From: Trichomonas vaginalis G3 | Lineage: Eukaryota; Parabasalia; Trichomonadida; Trichomonadidae | Direction: 5' to 3' | NCBI RefSeq assembly: GCF_026262505.1 | Contig: NC_067203.1 | Span: forward strand, 23,355,411-23,419,410 | DNA length: 64,000 bases | Shown here: positions 21,930-30,792 of the stretch, one piece after another | Numbering within the stretch: position 1 is the first letter of the stretch | Layout of the letters: every line of letters starts with the position of its first letter | The notes under the pieces: generated by a model | Seen by the model: the letters and a program-made list of their open reading frames with translations, nothing else | The model's database searches: none | Told to the model about the DNA's origin: nothing | Program-made: the position numbers and the translations under genes

Positions 21930-22202
21930 ATGAGTGACAACGAAGCAGCCAAGAGTCCGGACAATGAATATAAAAAGAAACTAAACAAAATTAAATCAAA
22001 AATATGCTATTACAAAAAGAAGCCGCAATGCGGTGTGGCTGAAAACGATAAAGAGAGGAAAGAAATAATCGAAAAATTAAAAACTTACCGTTCAATCCTT
22101 AAACTGAGTGAAGCAAAAATAAAAGAATTTAATAGAATAAATAAATTGATTGGAAGAGATGAATTTAATAAAGATGAATTTTTAAACTCAATCCAAATTT
22201 AA
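21930..22202 (+). CDS. Small lysine-rich Polinton protein, unknown
   Basis: 90 aa, MSDNEAAKSPDNEYKKKLNK..., mostly a charged helix. The leader ATTTTTTTATTTCGTAAGAA just before its ATG is almost the same as that of the first gene (14367), which supports it as a real element gene. Function not recognised. Confidence 0.55.
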   Translation: MSDNEAAKSPDNEYKKKLNKIKSKICYYKKKPQCGVAENDKERKEIIEKLKTYRSILKLSEAKIKEFNRINKLIGRDEFNKDEFLNSIQI

Positions 22203-22376
22203 TTTTTATTCCTCATCTTCTCTGTTTTTCGTGGTTTGTTGTTTTTAATTTTTCGATTATTTCTTTCTTCCCTTGTTATGATTCGTGGTAAATTTTGAGC
22301 TTGTGGGGTATTCATTCATATAAAAATAAAATTTGATGTTATCGTTATTTTATCATTAATGGTTTCAGGTTATTCA

Positions 22377-23738
22377 ATAATGAATTATTTTTGAAGAACT
22401 GAAGGTGCTACCATGTTGTCATGTTGACGACATGACATTGTGTCAACAACACGAGAGGAAGGCAATAATGAATTATTTTTGAAGAACTGAAGGTGCTACC
22501 ATGTTACCGGGTGCTACCAGGTCAATTAATTTCTTTTAAAAATAGTGACAACATGACATTTTGACAACAACACGAGAGGAAGGCAATAATGAATTATTTT
22601 TGAAGAACTGAAGGTGCTACCATGTTACCGGGTGCTACCAGGTCAATTAATTTCTTTTAAAAATAGTGACAACATGACATTTTGACAACAACACGAGAGG
22701 AAGGCAATAATGAATTATTTTTGAAGAACTGAAGGTGCTACCATGTGTCATGTTGACGACATGACATTGTGTCAACAACACGAGAGGAAGGCAATAATGA
22801 ATTATTTTTGAAGAACTGAAGGTGCTACCATGTTACCGGGTGCTACCAGGTCAATTAATTTCTTTTAAAAATAGTGACAACATGACATTTTGACAACAAC
22901 ACGAGAGGAAGGCAATAATGAATTATTTTTGAAGAACTGAAGGTGCTACCATGTTGTCATGTTGACGACATGACATTGTGTCAACAACACGAGAGGAAGG
23001 CAATAATGAATTATTTTTGAAGAACTGAAGGTGCTACCATGTTACCGGGTGCTACCAGGTCAATTAATTTCTTTTAAAAATAGTGACAACATGACATTTT
23101 GACAACAACACGAGAGGAAGGCAATAATGAATTATTTTTGAAGAACTGAAGGTGCTACCATGTTGTCATGTTGACGACATGACATTGTGTCAACAACACG
23201 AGAGGAAGGCAATAATGAATTATTTTTGAAGAACTGAAGGTGCTACCATGTTACCGGGTGCTACCAGGTCAATTAATTTCTTTTAAAAATAGTGACAACA
23301 TGACATTTTGACAACAACACGAGAGGAAGGCAATAATGAATTATTTTTGAAGAACTGAAGGTGCTACCATGTTGTCATGTTGACGACATGACATTGTGTC
23401 AACAACACGAGAGGAAGGCAATAATGAATTATTTTTGAAGAACTGAAGGTGCTACCATGTTACCGGGTGCTACCAGGTCAATTAATTTCTTTTAAAAATA
23501 GTGACAACATGACATTTTGACAACAACACGAGAGGAAGGCAATAATGAATTATTTTTGAAGAACTGAAGGTGCTACCATGTTGTCATGTTGACGACATGA
23601 CATTGTGTCAACAACACGAGAGGAAGGCAATAATGAATTATTTTTGAAGAACTGAAGGTGCTACCATGTTACCGGGTGCTACCAGGTCAATTAATTTCTT
23701 TTAAAAATAGTGACAACATGACATTTTGACAACAACAT
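22377..23738 (+). repeat. Tandem array of alternating 88- and 121-bp units (left of the helicase)
   Basis: Thirteen repeats of a 62-bp core (starts CAACAACACGAGAGGAAGGC, ends GGTGCTACCATGTT) joined by two kinds of linker: a 26-bp one with a palindrome (GTCATGTTGACGACATGAC) and a 59-bp one (starts ACCGGGTGCTACCAGG). Linker order is S L L S L S L S L S L S L, so the main period is 209 bp. Units are nearly identical. The same array stands inverted at 26129-26632. Confidence 0.92.
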
Positions 23739-23807
23739 AGGAAATTTGATACAGCCCAAAAATAAAGTTAGTTTTAAAATTATTTTTATTTTTTTATTCC
23801 TATATAA

Positions 23808-26117
23808 ATGACGGCAACAAACAACAACAGCAACTATATCGTTTCTGATGAAAAAGTTATTGATTCATTAGTTGAGGAATTAGTTGTGGCAGAAACTAAA
23901 ACCCTCAACGAAAGAATTGGTGAAAACATGATTGATTTACACAACTACCTCAAACATGATGGAGGAAGAGGAAGGAAAACTGGTATGGCTTTATTAGTAA
24001 ATAAAATTCCAAATTTAACGATTATAGATGTTGATATCAATAAATCGTACAATGATGAACTTAAAGAAACGGTTAGAAAAGACATTTTATCAAAACTTTC
24101 GGATAAAGATGTTATCGTTAAAACCGCTTCTGGAGGTCTTCACATTTATTGCAACACTAATTTCTTCTATGCAGTTTCGAACAGAATGATTAAATGCTAT
24201 TCCTGCAATGATTATGATATTGATATCATGACTTCTATTGATGATTCAAAGCGTTCTTTAGTAGTTATGGCTGATTCAAGAGTTCGCAAGAATGCAACAG
24301 AATCAATCAATACATACTCATTCATTCGTGGAAGTTATGATTCAACATTAACCAGAACAGTGAATGATATATTAAATGATTTGAATATTAAGGTAAAAGT
24401 TGAACAGAACGAAGAAATAAAGACTATCATGAATGAAAACAAAGATGTAAACATTGACGATAAACTTGCCCAGAGCATAGTTGATGGCATCTGTGATTTT
24501 GAAGTACATAATGACGGTGGAAACAGGAATTTAGAAAAAGAAATAACATTATTCACACTGTTTCAAGCAATTAATTCGTTACCTAATCATTTAATTAATG
24601 AAGCATACGATAACGTTTATAACTTCTGCAGTTTAACAGAAAATGCAAAAAGTAATTTTGATAAAGCACGTAATAGATATGCACATTTAATGACTTCTCC
24701 ATTTGTTTTGGTGAAGATTCTAAAACTATATCAAAAGGAATATTATGATGAATACGTTTTACCTTTATTACGTAAGCCAAAAATAACATTTGATATAAAA
24801 CTTGATGACTCGTTTTTGATAACAGATATTAGACGCAAGGCTGAAAATTATCAGTATAAAAACAGTTCTGAAGTAATTGAGGATTTATCACGTGTAATCC
24901 GTTTTGTAGATTGTGGAAATAAATACTTCATTCAGAAAGATTACAACATACACGATAAAATGAATCAAATATCATTCGTTCTTCAATCAAACATGAAAGA
25001 GTCACTTAAAATGATTAAATTATTTAAAGAAGAAGGTAAAACAATAACAGCATGGGATGTACTACTAAATCAATTGTCTTCATTAACCGTTAAGGGTGTT
25101 TGCTTTAAATCTGATTCTCCAGATGTTTTCTCAACGTTTCAGGGTTATAAATACAACGTTCTCGAAAAACCAGATTACTCAAAAATTGAGATGTTTATGA
25201 ATTTCATTAAAGAAGCCATTTGTGATAATAACGATGAAGTGTATAAATACCTTCTCGGCTGGATTGCATCAATGATTCAACATCCTGGAATCAAGAATGA
25301 AACAGCAATTATTTTGAAAGGACTTCAGGGAACAGGTAAAAACAGATTCACAGACATTATTTCTGAACTTCTCGCTGGTTATTCATGCAAAAACATTACT
25401 GAAATAGGTGAGCTAACGGGTAATTTCAATTCAGTAGTTGAAAATAAAATGTTTCTTGTACTTAATGAACTCAAGAATGTAGGTGAAGACAGACTCGCAA
25501 ACTTCAACGCTTTGAAATCAATTATAACGGATAATGAGATTAGAATTAATGAAAAGAATCAACCCAGAAGAACTGCCCAGAACGTTGCAAACTTCATTTT
25601 CGTAACTAATAACGTCTACCCTGTCAAAATTGAAGTTGGAGACAGAAGATATGTGGTTTTAAGGGTTAATGGTAAATTCAAGGGTCAATTTGATTACTTC
25701 AAGAATTTAATGGATTCATGCACAAAGGAATTTTATGATAATTTACTGACGTATTTTATGCAATATGACCTTTCATCATTTAATGTACGAATCATACCGA
25801 TGACTGAAGCCAAACAAGATTTAATTGAATTATCAACAAATCCTTTAGATGTATGGATAAATACACATTATGATGAATTGTGTGCAGGTATGACGTGTGA
25901 AAATGCTCTATTCTGCAAACCATCAGACATGAAAGACAAGAATTTCCAAATGAGCATTAAGGATAAATGTGATAGGAAACATAGAAGAATAGATGGTAAA
26001 CAAACATGGTGTTATGTTTTGAAAGAAGAAATGAAAGGATTATATAAACAGGTTGAACCAAACGATAATGAGGATTCATTTACTGATGATGAAATACCTG
26101 TAAATGAAGCTTTATAA
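23808..26117 (+). CDS. PrimPol (AEP)-SF3 helicase replication protein, intact
   Basis: 769 aa. N-terminal archaeo-eukaryotic primase-like domain: TIIDVDIN with D74/D76 and TASGGLHIY (G109-H112), the DxD and GGxH signatures. C-terminal superfamily 3 helicase: Walker A GLQGTGKN (about 504-511), Walker B MFLVLNEL (about 548-555), motif C NFIFVTNN (about 595-602) and a DRRYV arginine-finger segment after it. Such proteins open and prime replication origins in virophages, large DNA viruses and plasmids. The leader (TTTTTTTATTCCTATATAAATG) has the same form as the other Polinton genes, so it probably belongs to the element. Inverted repeat arrays frame it and may be its binding sites. The frame looks whole. 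Confidence 0.85.
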   Translation: MTATNNNSNYIVSDEKVIDSLVEELVVAETKTLNERIGENMIDLHNYLKHDGGRGRKTGMALLVNKIPNLTIIDVDINKSYNDELKETVRKDILSKLSDKDVIVKTASGGLHIYCNTNFFYAVSNRMIKCYSCNDYDIDIMTSIDDSKRSLVVMADSRVRKNATESINTYSFIRGSYDSTLTRTVNDILNDLNIKVKVEQNEEIKTIMNENKDVNIDDKLAQSIVDGICDFEVHNDGGNRNLEKEITLFTLFQAINSLPNHLINEAYDNVYNFCSLTENAKSNFDKARNRYAHLMTSPFVLVKILKLYQKEYYDEYVLPLLRKPKITFDIKLDDSFLITDIRRKAENYQYKNSSEVIEDLSRVIRFVDCGNKYFIQKDYNIHDKMNQISFVLQSNMKESLKMIKLFKEEGKTITAWDVLLNQLSSLTVKGVCFKSDSPDVFSTFQGYKYNVLEKPDYSKIEMFMNFIKEAICDNNDEVYKYLLGWIASMIQHPGIKNETAIILKGLQGTGKNRFTDIISELLAGYSCKNITEIGELTGNFNSVVENKMFLVLNELKNVGEDRLANFNALKSIITDNEIRINEKNQPRRTAQNVANFIFVTNNVYPVKIEVGDRRYVVLRVNGKFKGQFDYFKNLMDSCTKEFYDNLLTYFMQYDLSSFNVRIIPMTEAKQDLIELSTNPLDVWINTHYDELCAGMTCENALFCKPSDMKDKNFQMSIKDKCDRKHRRIDGKQTWCYVLKEEMKGLYKQVEPNDNEDSFTDDEIPVNEAL

Positions 26118-26128
26118 AGTATGATTCG

Positions 26129-26632
26129 AATTCATTATTGCCTTCCTCTCGTGTTGTTGACACAATGTCATGTCGTCAACATGACAACATGGTAGCACCT
26201 TCAGTTCTTCAAAAATAATTCATTATTGCCTTTCTCTCGTGTTGTTGTCAAAATGTCATGTTGTCACTATTTTTAAAAGAAATTAATTGACCTGGTAGCA
26301 CCCGGTAACATGGTAGCACCTTCAGTTCTTCAAAAATAATTCATTATTGCCTTCCTCTCGTGTTGTTGACACAATGTCATGTCGTCAACATGACAACATG
26401 GTAGCACCTTCAGTTCTTCAAAAATAATTCATTATTGCCTTCCTCTCGTGTTGTTGTCAAAATGTCATGTTGTCACTATTTTTAAAAGAAATTAATTGAC
26501 CTGGTAGCACCCGGTAACATGGTAGCACCTTCAGTTCTTCAAAAATAATTCATTATTGCCTTCCTCTCGTGTTGTTGACACAATGTCATGTCGTCAACAT
26601 GACAACATGGTAGCACCCGGTAACATGGTAGT
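26129..26632 (-). repeat. Inverted counterpart of the 88/121-bp array (right of the helicase)
   Basis: About five cores of the same 62-bp unit in the opposite orientation, again with alternating 26- and 59-bp linkers. The arrays thus point toward each other around the PrimPol-helicase gene. This side is about 0.5 kb against 1.36 kb on the left, so copy number differs. One core has TTTCTCTC in place of TTCCTCTC. Confidence 0.92.
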
Positions 26633-26656
26633 AGTGAAATAAAATTTTGTTATCAG

Positions 26657-26839
26657 TTATTTTGCCATCATTTTATTAAGTTCATCTTTAGTTAATAATT
26701 TGAATGGATTCGCTAATGTTCCACCTTGAGTCACAACACTTGCCCCAGCTAATTGTGAAGAACCTGGGATAAGTACTCCACGAAATGATTTCATTGGTAT
26801 CATTAATTTAGAAATAGTTGGCTTAATTAATTTTGTCAT
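26657..26839 (-). CDS. Small Polinton protein (60 aa), unknown
   Basis: MTKLIKPTISKLMIPMKSF..., with a GSSQLAGASVVTQGGTLANP centre. The element's leader (TTTTTATTTTTATCATAAATG on the minus strand) supports it as a gene. It may be a small virion component, but that is a guess. Confidence 0.5.
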   Translation of the reverse strand: MTKLIKPTISKLMIPMKSFRGVLIPGSSQLAGASVVTQGGTLANPFKLLTKDELNKMMAK

Positions 26840-26935
26840 TTATGATAAAAATAAAAATTTAAATTATACCGTTCACTCTTTTGGAGCTCAGGACTTTCAG
26901 TCCGTTCTAAAGTTTGTTTCACAAACATTGAGCGT

Positions 26936-28831
26936 TCATTGAACTCTATACCATGCATAAACTGTCATGTAAGGTGGCATGTATTCTTTACTTTGTCCTG
27001 TTGTTTGTGTATATCCTGAAACGAAATGTGTATGGTTTCCTTCTCCCTGAGTGTCACTCCAGTAACAATTTATAGCAAACTTAACGTCGTCTTTAACATC
27101 ATATCCTTTACCTTTTGTCATTCCTGACCAATCCCAATATCTATGCTTATGCCAACCTGCTTGAGATGTGCTTAAATCTATGTAGTGACTGTGTGCAGGT
27201 AAATTTTCACCTGAAATCGTTTTACTTCCACCTGTTTCCTTTGAAGAGTTTGCACAATACAAAAATTTGTCGACTATTTGTTCCCATGCACCAACACCAA
27301 ACATTGCTTGAGGACCTCTTGCATCCATAGATGTATAAATAGAACCTACTGGGTTCATTAAATCAAACATATGAGATATTATAGGATTGTCTCTTTTGAA
27401 CTTAAGATATAATGCAACTATTTCAGGTTTTTTTTGGTTTGTGTCAGAATATTTTTTATAATATAATCTTATGTTTTCAGGGTAGGTAAAATCTTGACTA
27501 TAATATTTATTTCTGTCATCTGTATAATAATATACTATTCTCGTTTTTTCTATTGCATTATATCTTTTATATCTATAATAATCTAAATATAATGTTAGCT
27601 TTTGTTCATCTACATGTGGTGTTCTGTCGTCATCTCCATAGTCATAATAATATGGTGCTGGAGCTGGGTTAGGCAATGTCATATCTGCCATTTCATAAAC
27701 TCTTAAATATTTCTTTTGTTCGTCTCCATATAAGTTTAAGTAACAGTTGTTATCTAATGGAACTTTAACTTGTGTACCATTATTCTTTTTATAGCTTACA
27801 TATATTTCATTGTTATTTTTCGGAATGAGTTTACACCGTGTACCATTTTTTAAGGACTGTACAAACTGCCATCTAAAATATTTATTTTCTTCATTGACAG
27901 AAAAGTCACCAACAATAGTTTCAATATTTTTTGTTGTTCCTATCAAACTTTGGTATATTTCGTTAACATATTCCTTATCTGCCTTCTTCTCTAACTCATC
28001 GCTAACATAAGTTTTGTCGGCTTTCTTATCATATAAATCTTGAGCAGTGAATTTAACATTATTTTCACTACTCATGACATAAACATTTTTACAGCTAATT
28101 TTTTTATTCGTTGTTATGTTTTCATTCGATGTTAAACCTTGTGGAAAGTTAGGAGGTTTATAATATAATGCATCCCCATCAGTTCCCTCGACCGTTCCTT
28201 CAATATTTTCTATAGAAACAGTTGAGAAGAAGTTATGTGTATGTTCTTTATCCGCTTTCTTCATTAACTCATCATTAACATAAGTTTTATCCGCTTTAAG
28301 GTCTAAACATCCTGAAACCCATCCTTTATCAGCTTTAACTTTAAAAGTCTCCAATGTCCATTCATGATACCATTCAACCTTTTCTTTAATTTCATTATCT
28401 TTTTCATCCACATAAACCAAATTTGCCTTCTTATTTAACTCACTATCCACATATTCCTTATCTACTTTCTTCATTATGTCATTTAGGAAACCTTTTATGA
28501 ATTCCTCATTTAAATTAAATCTTCCAATCTTCAAAACTTTAGGAAATGCATTTAATGCGTAATATCTTTGTTCTTCTGGTGGAATTGATGTTATATCATC
28601 CGTTATCCCTTTAATTTTTGAATTCATAAATAAAATTTCTTTTATATTTGATATCACTGCACCACCTTTGCAAACGAATTCGAAACGCTCATTTTTCAAT
28701 ACTATCTCCAAATCTCCATATTTCAACCTTTGTGTTTGTTCTGCCGTCTTTGAATTATATGCATATATGGCGTATGTAATGGTCTGAAGGACTTGGGCGC
28801 TTTGTGCCTTAAGTTGCTGTTGTTTAATCAT
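26936..28831 (-). CDS. Fibre-like protein with phage tail-collar-type C-terminal domain
   Basis: 631 aa, looks whole. About 120-290: repeated segments of the form KADKxYVxxELxKKADKEYV, as in phage fibre shafts and other trimeric surface proteins. About 488-631: NPVGSIYTSMDARGPQAMFG, GAWEQIVDKFLYC, NLPAHSHYIDL, HTHFVSGYTQTTGQSKEYMP, PYMTVYAWYRVQ. This is the order of motifs in phage tail-collar/baseplate proteins (PVGSIY, GGTWEQI, LPAHTH, MPPYxTVYxWxR). The product is likely a trimeric virion spike or receptor-binding fibre. Its leader is of the element type, so it is a native Polinton gene by context. The collar match is clear by eye; the virion role is inference. Confidence 0.8.
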   Translation of the reverse strand: MIKQQQLKAQSAQVLQTITYAIYAYNSKTAEQTQRLKYGDLEIVLKNERFEFVCKGGAVISNIKEILFMNSKIKGITDDITSIPPEEQRYYALNAFPKVLKIGRFNLNEEFIKGFLNDIMKKVDKEYVDSELNKKANLVYVDEKDNEIKEKVEWYHEWTLETFKVKADKGWVSGCLDLKADKTYVNDELMKKADKEHTHNFFSTVSIENIEGTVEGTDGDALYYKPPNFPQGLTSNENITTNKKISCKNVYVMSSENNVKFTAQDLYDKKADKTYVSDELEKKADKEYVNEIYQSLIGTTKNIETIVGDFSVNEENKYFRWQFVQSLKNGTRCKLIPKNNNEIYVSYKKNNGTQVKVPLDNNCYLNLYGDEQKKYLRVYEMADMTLPNPAPAPYYYDYGDDDRTPHVDEQKLTLYLDYYRYKRYNAIEKTRIVYYYTDDRNKYYSQDFTYPENIRLYYKKYSDTNQKKPEIVALYLKFKRDNPIISHMFDLMNPVGSIYTSMDARGPQAMFGVGAWEQIVDKFLYCANSSKETGGSKTISGENLPAHSHYIDLSTSQAGWHKHRYWDWSGMTKGKGYDVKDDVKFAINCYWSDTQGEGNHTHFVSGYTQTTGQSKEYMPPYMTVYAWYRVQ

Positions 28832-28855
28832 TTATTACGATTTAAAAATAAATAT

Positions 28856-29566
28856 TTAATCCGTTATCTCATCAGCTATTTTCTCTATTTGAAATTGCCA
28901 TAATATTTCATTCATAAATTCTAAATCACAATCAAATAGGTCAGTTATTCTAAATTTAATATTTGATAAATCTTTTGAATGAAGAATAAATGAATTCCCG
29001 GATAATTGAAACGGATATGATAAAGAAAATGTGTTTAAGTTGATGGATAAAATGTTTTGTATTGATGGGTAAGAGTTAGGGTCTAATGTTTGATGTGAAA
29101 ATCTCATTGGGGTATTAACTTTATCACATTTGATTAAAATGAAATTGGAACCAGTGTCAGAATACAAAACATCCCCAACATCTTTTTCAAAATTTAATAT
29201 CCCCAACAATGAACGAAGATGAGGAGTACAAAATTTAATTTTCAGCGGGAATTTAATAAGGTTATTTATTTCATCAAGTTCAAAAAGTTTATCGGGTTTT
29301 GATTTAAAATTTTCTTCATACCATACGATAAATGATTCATTTAAATAACTTAAAATCATGTTAATATCCCATTTCGCTATCACATTATTTATATACATAT
29401 CATACGTTTTTTCATGGTCATCTTTAATAAATGATATATAATCTGAATGGTCTAAAAGAATGGGATTAAATTTACCACTCACAGAAACGAGAGTAACATT
29501 ATAAATTCCGCTAACTGTTAAATTTAATTCACAGCTATTATTCGAAATAATATTGATAATTGACAT
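28856..29566 (-). CDS. Polinton protein, beta-rich, possible minor capsid
   Basis: 236 aa from the ATG at 29566. Many beta-prone stretches (ELNLTVSGIYNVTLVSVSGK; LNTFSLSYPFQLSGNSFILH) and no catalytic motif. It sits in the capsid half of the element, so a minor capsid (penton-like) role is possible but not shown. It shares a 19-bp bidirectional promoter with the gene at 29586. Confidence 0.5.
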   Translation of the reverse strand: MSIINIISNNSCELNLTVSGIYNVTLVSVSGKFNPILLDHSDYISFIKDDHEKTYDMYINNVIAKWDINMILSYLNESFIVWYEENFKSKPDKLFELDEINNLIKFPLKIKFCTPHLRSLLGILNFEKDVGDVLYSDTGSNFILIKCDKVNTPMRFSHQTLDPNSYPSIQNILSINLNTFSLSYPFQLSGNSFILHSKDLSNIKFRITDLFDCDLEFMNEILWQFQIEKIADEITD

Positions 29567-29585
29567 TTTTATTACGATTAAAAAT
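29567..29585. promoter_or_regulatory. 19-bp bidirectional promoter between two divergent Polinton genes
   Basis: TTTTATTACGATTAAAAAT lies between the ATGs at 29566 (minus) and 29586 (plus). It reads as T-rich followed by A-rich on both strands, so each gene gets a T-rich leader ending in an A-rich start context. This leaves almost no room for a separate 5' leader. Confidence 0.6.
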
Positions 29586-30065
29586 ATGGTAAAGCGTTAT
29601 TTTCCAGTGATAAATAAAACTAGAATAAGATTACCTCAAGAATTCATAAATTCAACGAATAAGAAATTCATTCATGTTATAAATTTTAGTGTTTTCAGAA
29701 AATATGAGTCAATGTCATATTCATCAACAGGTTATATTTCACTTCATTCAAATTTAGTTCAATCAAACCCATATAATGACCATTTCATAAGATTTTCAGA
29801 TGGTATTAAAAATGCAATTGATAGATTAAAATATGAACAGATTGACAATATCGAATTTTTGGAATTTTGGTTTAAATATCCCGATGGAAAAAAGATTGAA
29901 GTTAAAGATAAAGCTGATACTATAACAAAAACAATTACAATGACCGATCCGGATAGTGGGGAACAAAAAGAAATAAAACAAACGATAGAAACTGGTGAAA
30001 GGTCAATTATTATTGATTATGATTCAAAGGATTATTATTCAATAATGTTAATGCTTGAATATTAA
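29586..30065 (+). CDS. Polinton protein (159 aa), unknown
   Basis: Starts MVKRYFPVINKTRIRLPQEF at 29586; the longer upstream frame would overlap the divergent gene and lacks the leader. Mixed alpha/beta with many Tyr and Asp. Its last 4 bp overlap the convergent gene at 30062-30733. Beta-strand pairs such as KFIHVINFSVFRKYESMSYS suggest a structural protein; not recognised. Confidence 0.55.
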   Translation: MVKRYFPVINKTRIRLPQEFINSTNKKFIHVINFSVFRKYESMSYSSTGYISLHSNLVQSNPYNDHFIRFSDGIKNAIDRLKYEQIDNIEFLEFWFKYPDGKKIEVKDKADTITKTITMTDPDSGEQKEIKQTIETGERSIIIDYDSKDYYSIMLMLEY

Positions 30066-30733
30066 ATAGCCTTAACAAAGAATTTTTCAAGTGATATTTT
30101 ATATTCATCAACTATTTTATTATAAATATCATTATATGTTAAATGAAGTTCTGTTGTTGTTCCATTCTTTGATATCTTAATTGTGCTAATATCCTTTATA
30201 GGATTTATTTTTGCAACTGTTCCGCAGCATGAAACCTCATCATCTATGAAAAATTGAATCTTAACGTCTGAATCTTGAACATCACAAAGAATGGCGATAA
30301 TGTGAATTAATGATTCATAAGGTAAAATAATTAAACCGGATTGGTCAATTAAATTTATTATTGAATCATAATTATTAATTATTATATCACGGTAAATTTT
30401 CATTAATTCAGAATTAATGTCTATTTTATATGGGTTCTCGATGTTTGATGAAAGAGGTGGGGGGTATGTTGGATAAGTGGGAATTTCAACAGGTTCTTTA
30501 CCAGGTTCAGATAAAACGATTGGGTCTCCATTCTCATGGTTTTCTTCATTCCCCTCATTCTTCGGTAAGTCACGAGTTAATAAATTTGGTTGAGCTGCTG
30601 ACCTTGTTAATTCAGGGCTAACATTAACTTTAACATTTTGAATAATTCGTGATTTATCATCATTTACGTTATAACCAACCGTAATCTCTGCTTTTGCGTT
30701 AGTGTTCTTTTGACTAGTGAAACGTCTTCTCAT
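30062..30733 (-). CDS. Polinton protein (223 aa), unknown
   Basis: From the ATG at 30733, MRRRFTSQKNTNAKAEITVG..., with a Pro/Glu-rich linker (about 75-100, EPGKEPVEIPTYPTYPPPLS) and a C-terminal beta-alpha part. Element-type leader (TTTTTTTTATTCGAATATAAATG). The arginine-rich start could contact DNA or a capsid. Frame whole; function not recognised. Confidence 0.55.
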   Translation of the reverse strand: MRRRFTSQKNTNAKAEITVGYNVNDDKSRIIQNVKVNVSPELTRSAAQPNLLTRDLPKNEGNEENHENGDPIVLSEPGKEPVEIPTYPTYPPPLSSNIENPYKIDINSELMKIYRDIIINNYDSIINLIDQSGLIILPYESLIHIIAILCDVQDSDVKIQFFIDDEVSCCGTVAKINPIKDISTIKISKNGTTTELHLTYNDIYNKIVDEYKISLEKFFVKAI

Positions 30734-30792
30734 TTATATTCGAATAAAAAAAATATATTTAAACTTTTATTTTGCTGGAACTTTTGAATCTA

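Noticed and set aside
22377-23738. CRISPR array
   Set aside because: The repeats are 62 bp and the spacers are only two sequences that alternate. There are no cas genes and the DNA is eukaryotic. It is a higher-order tandem repeat.
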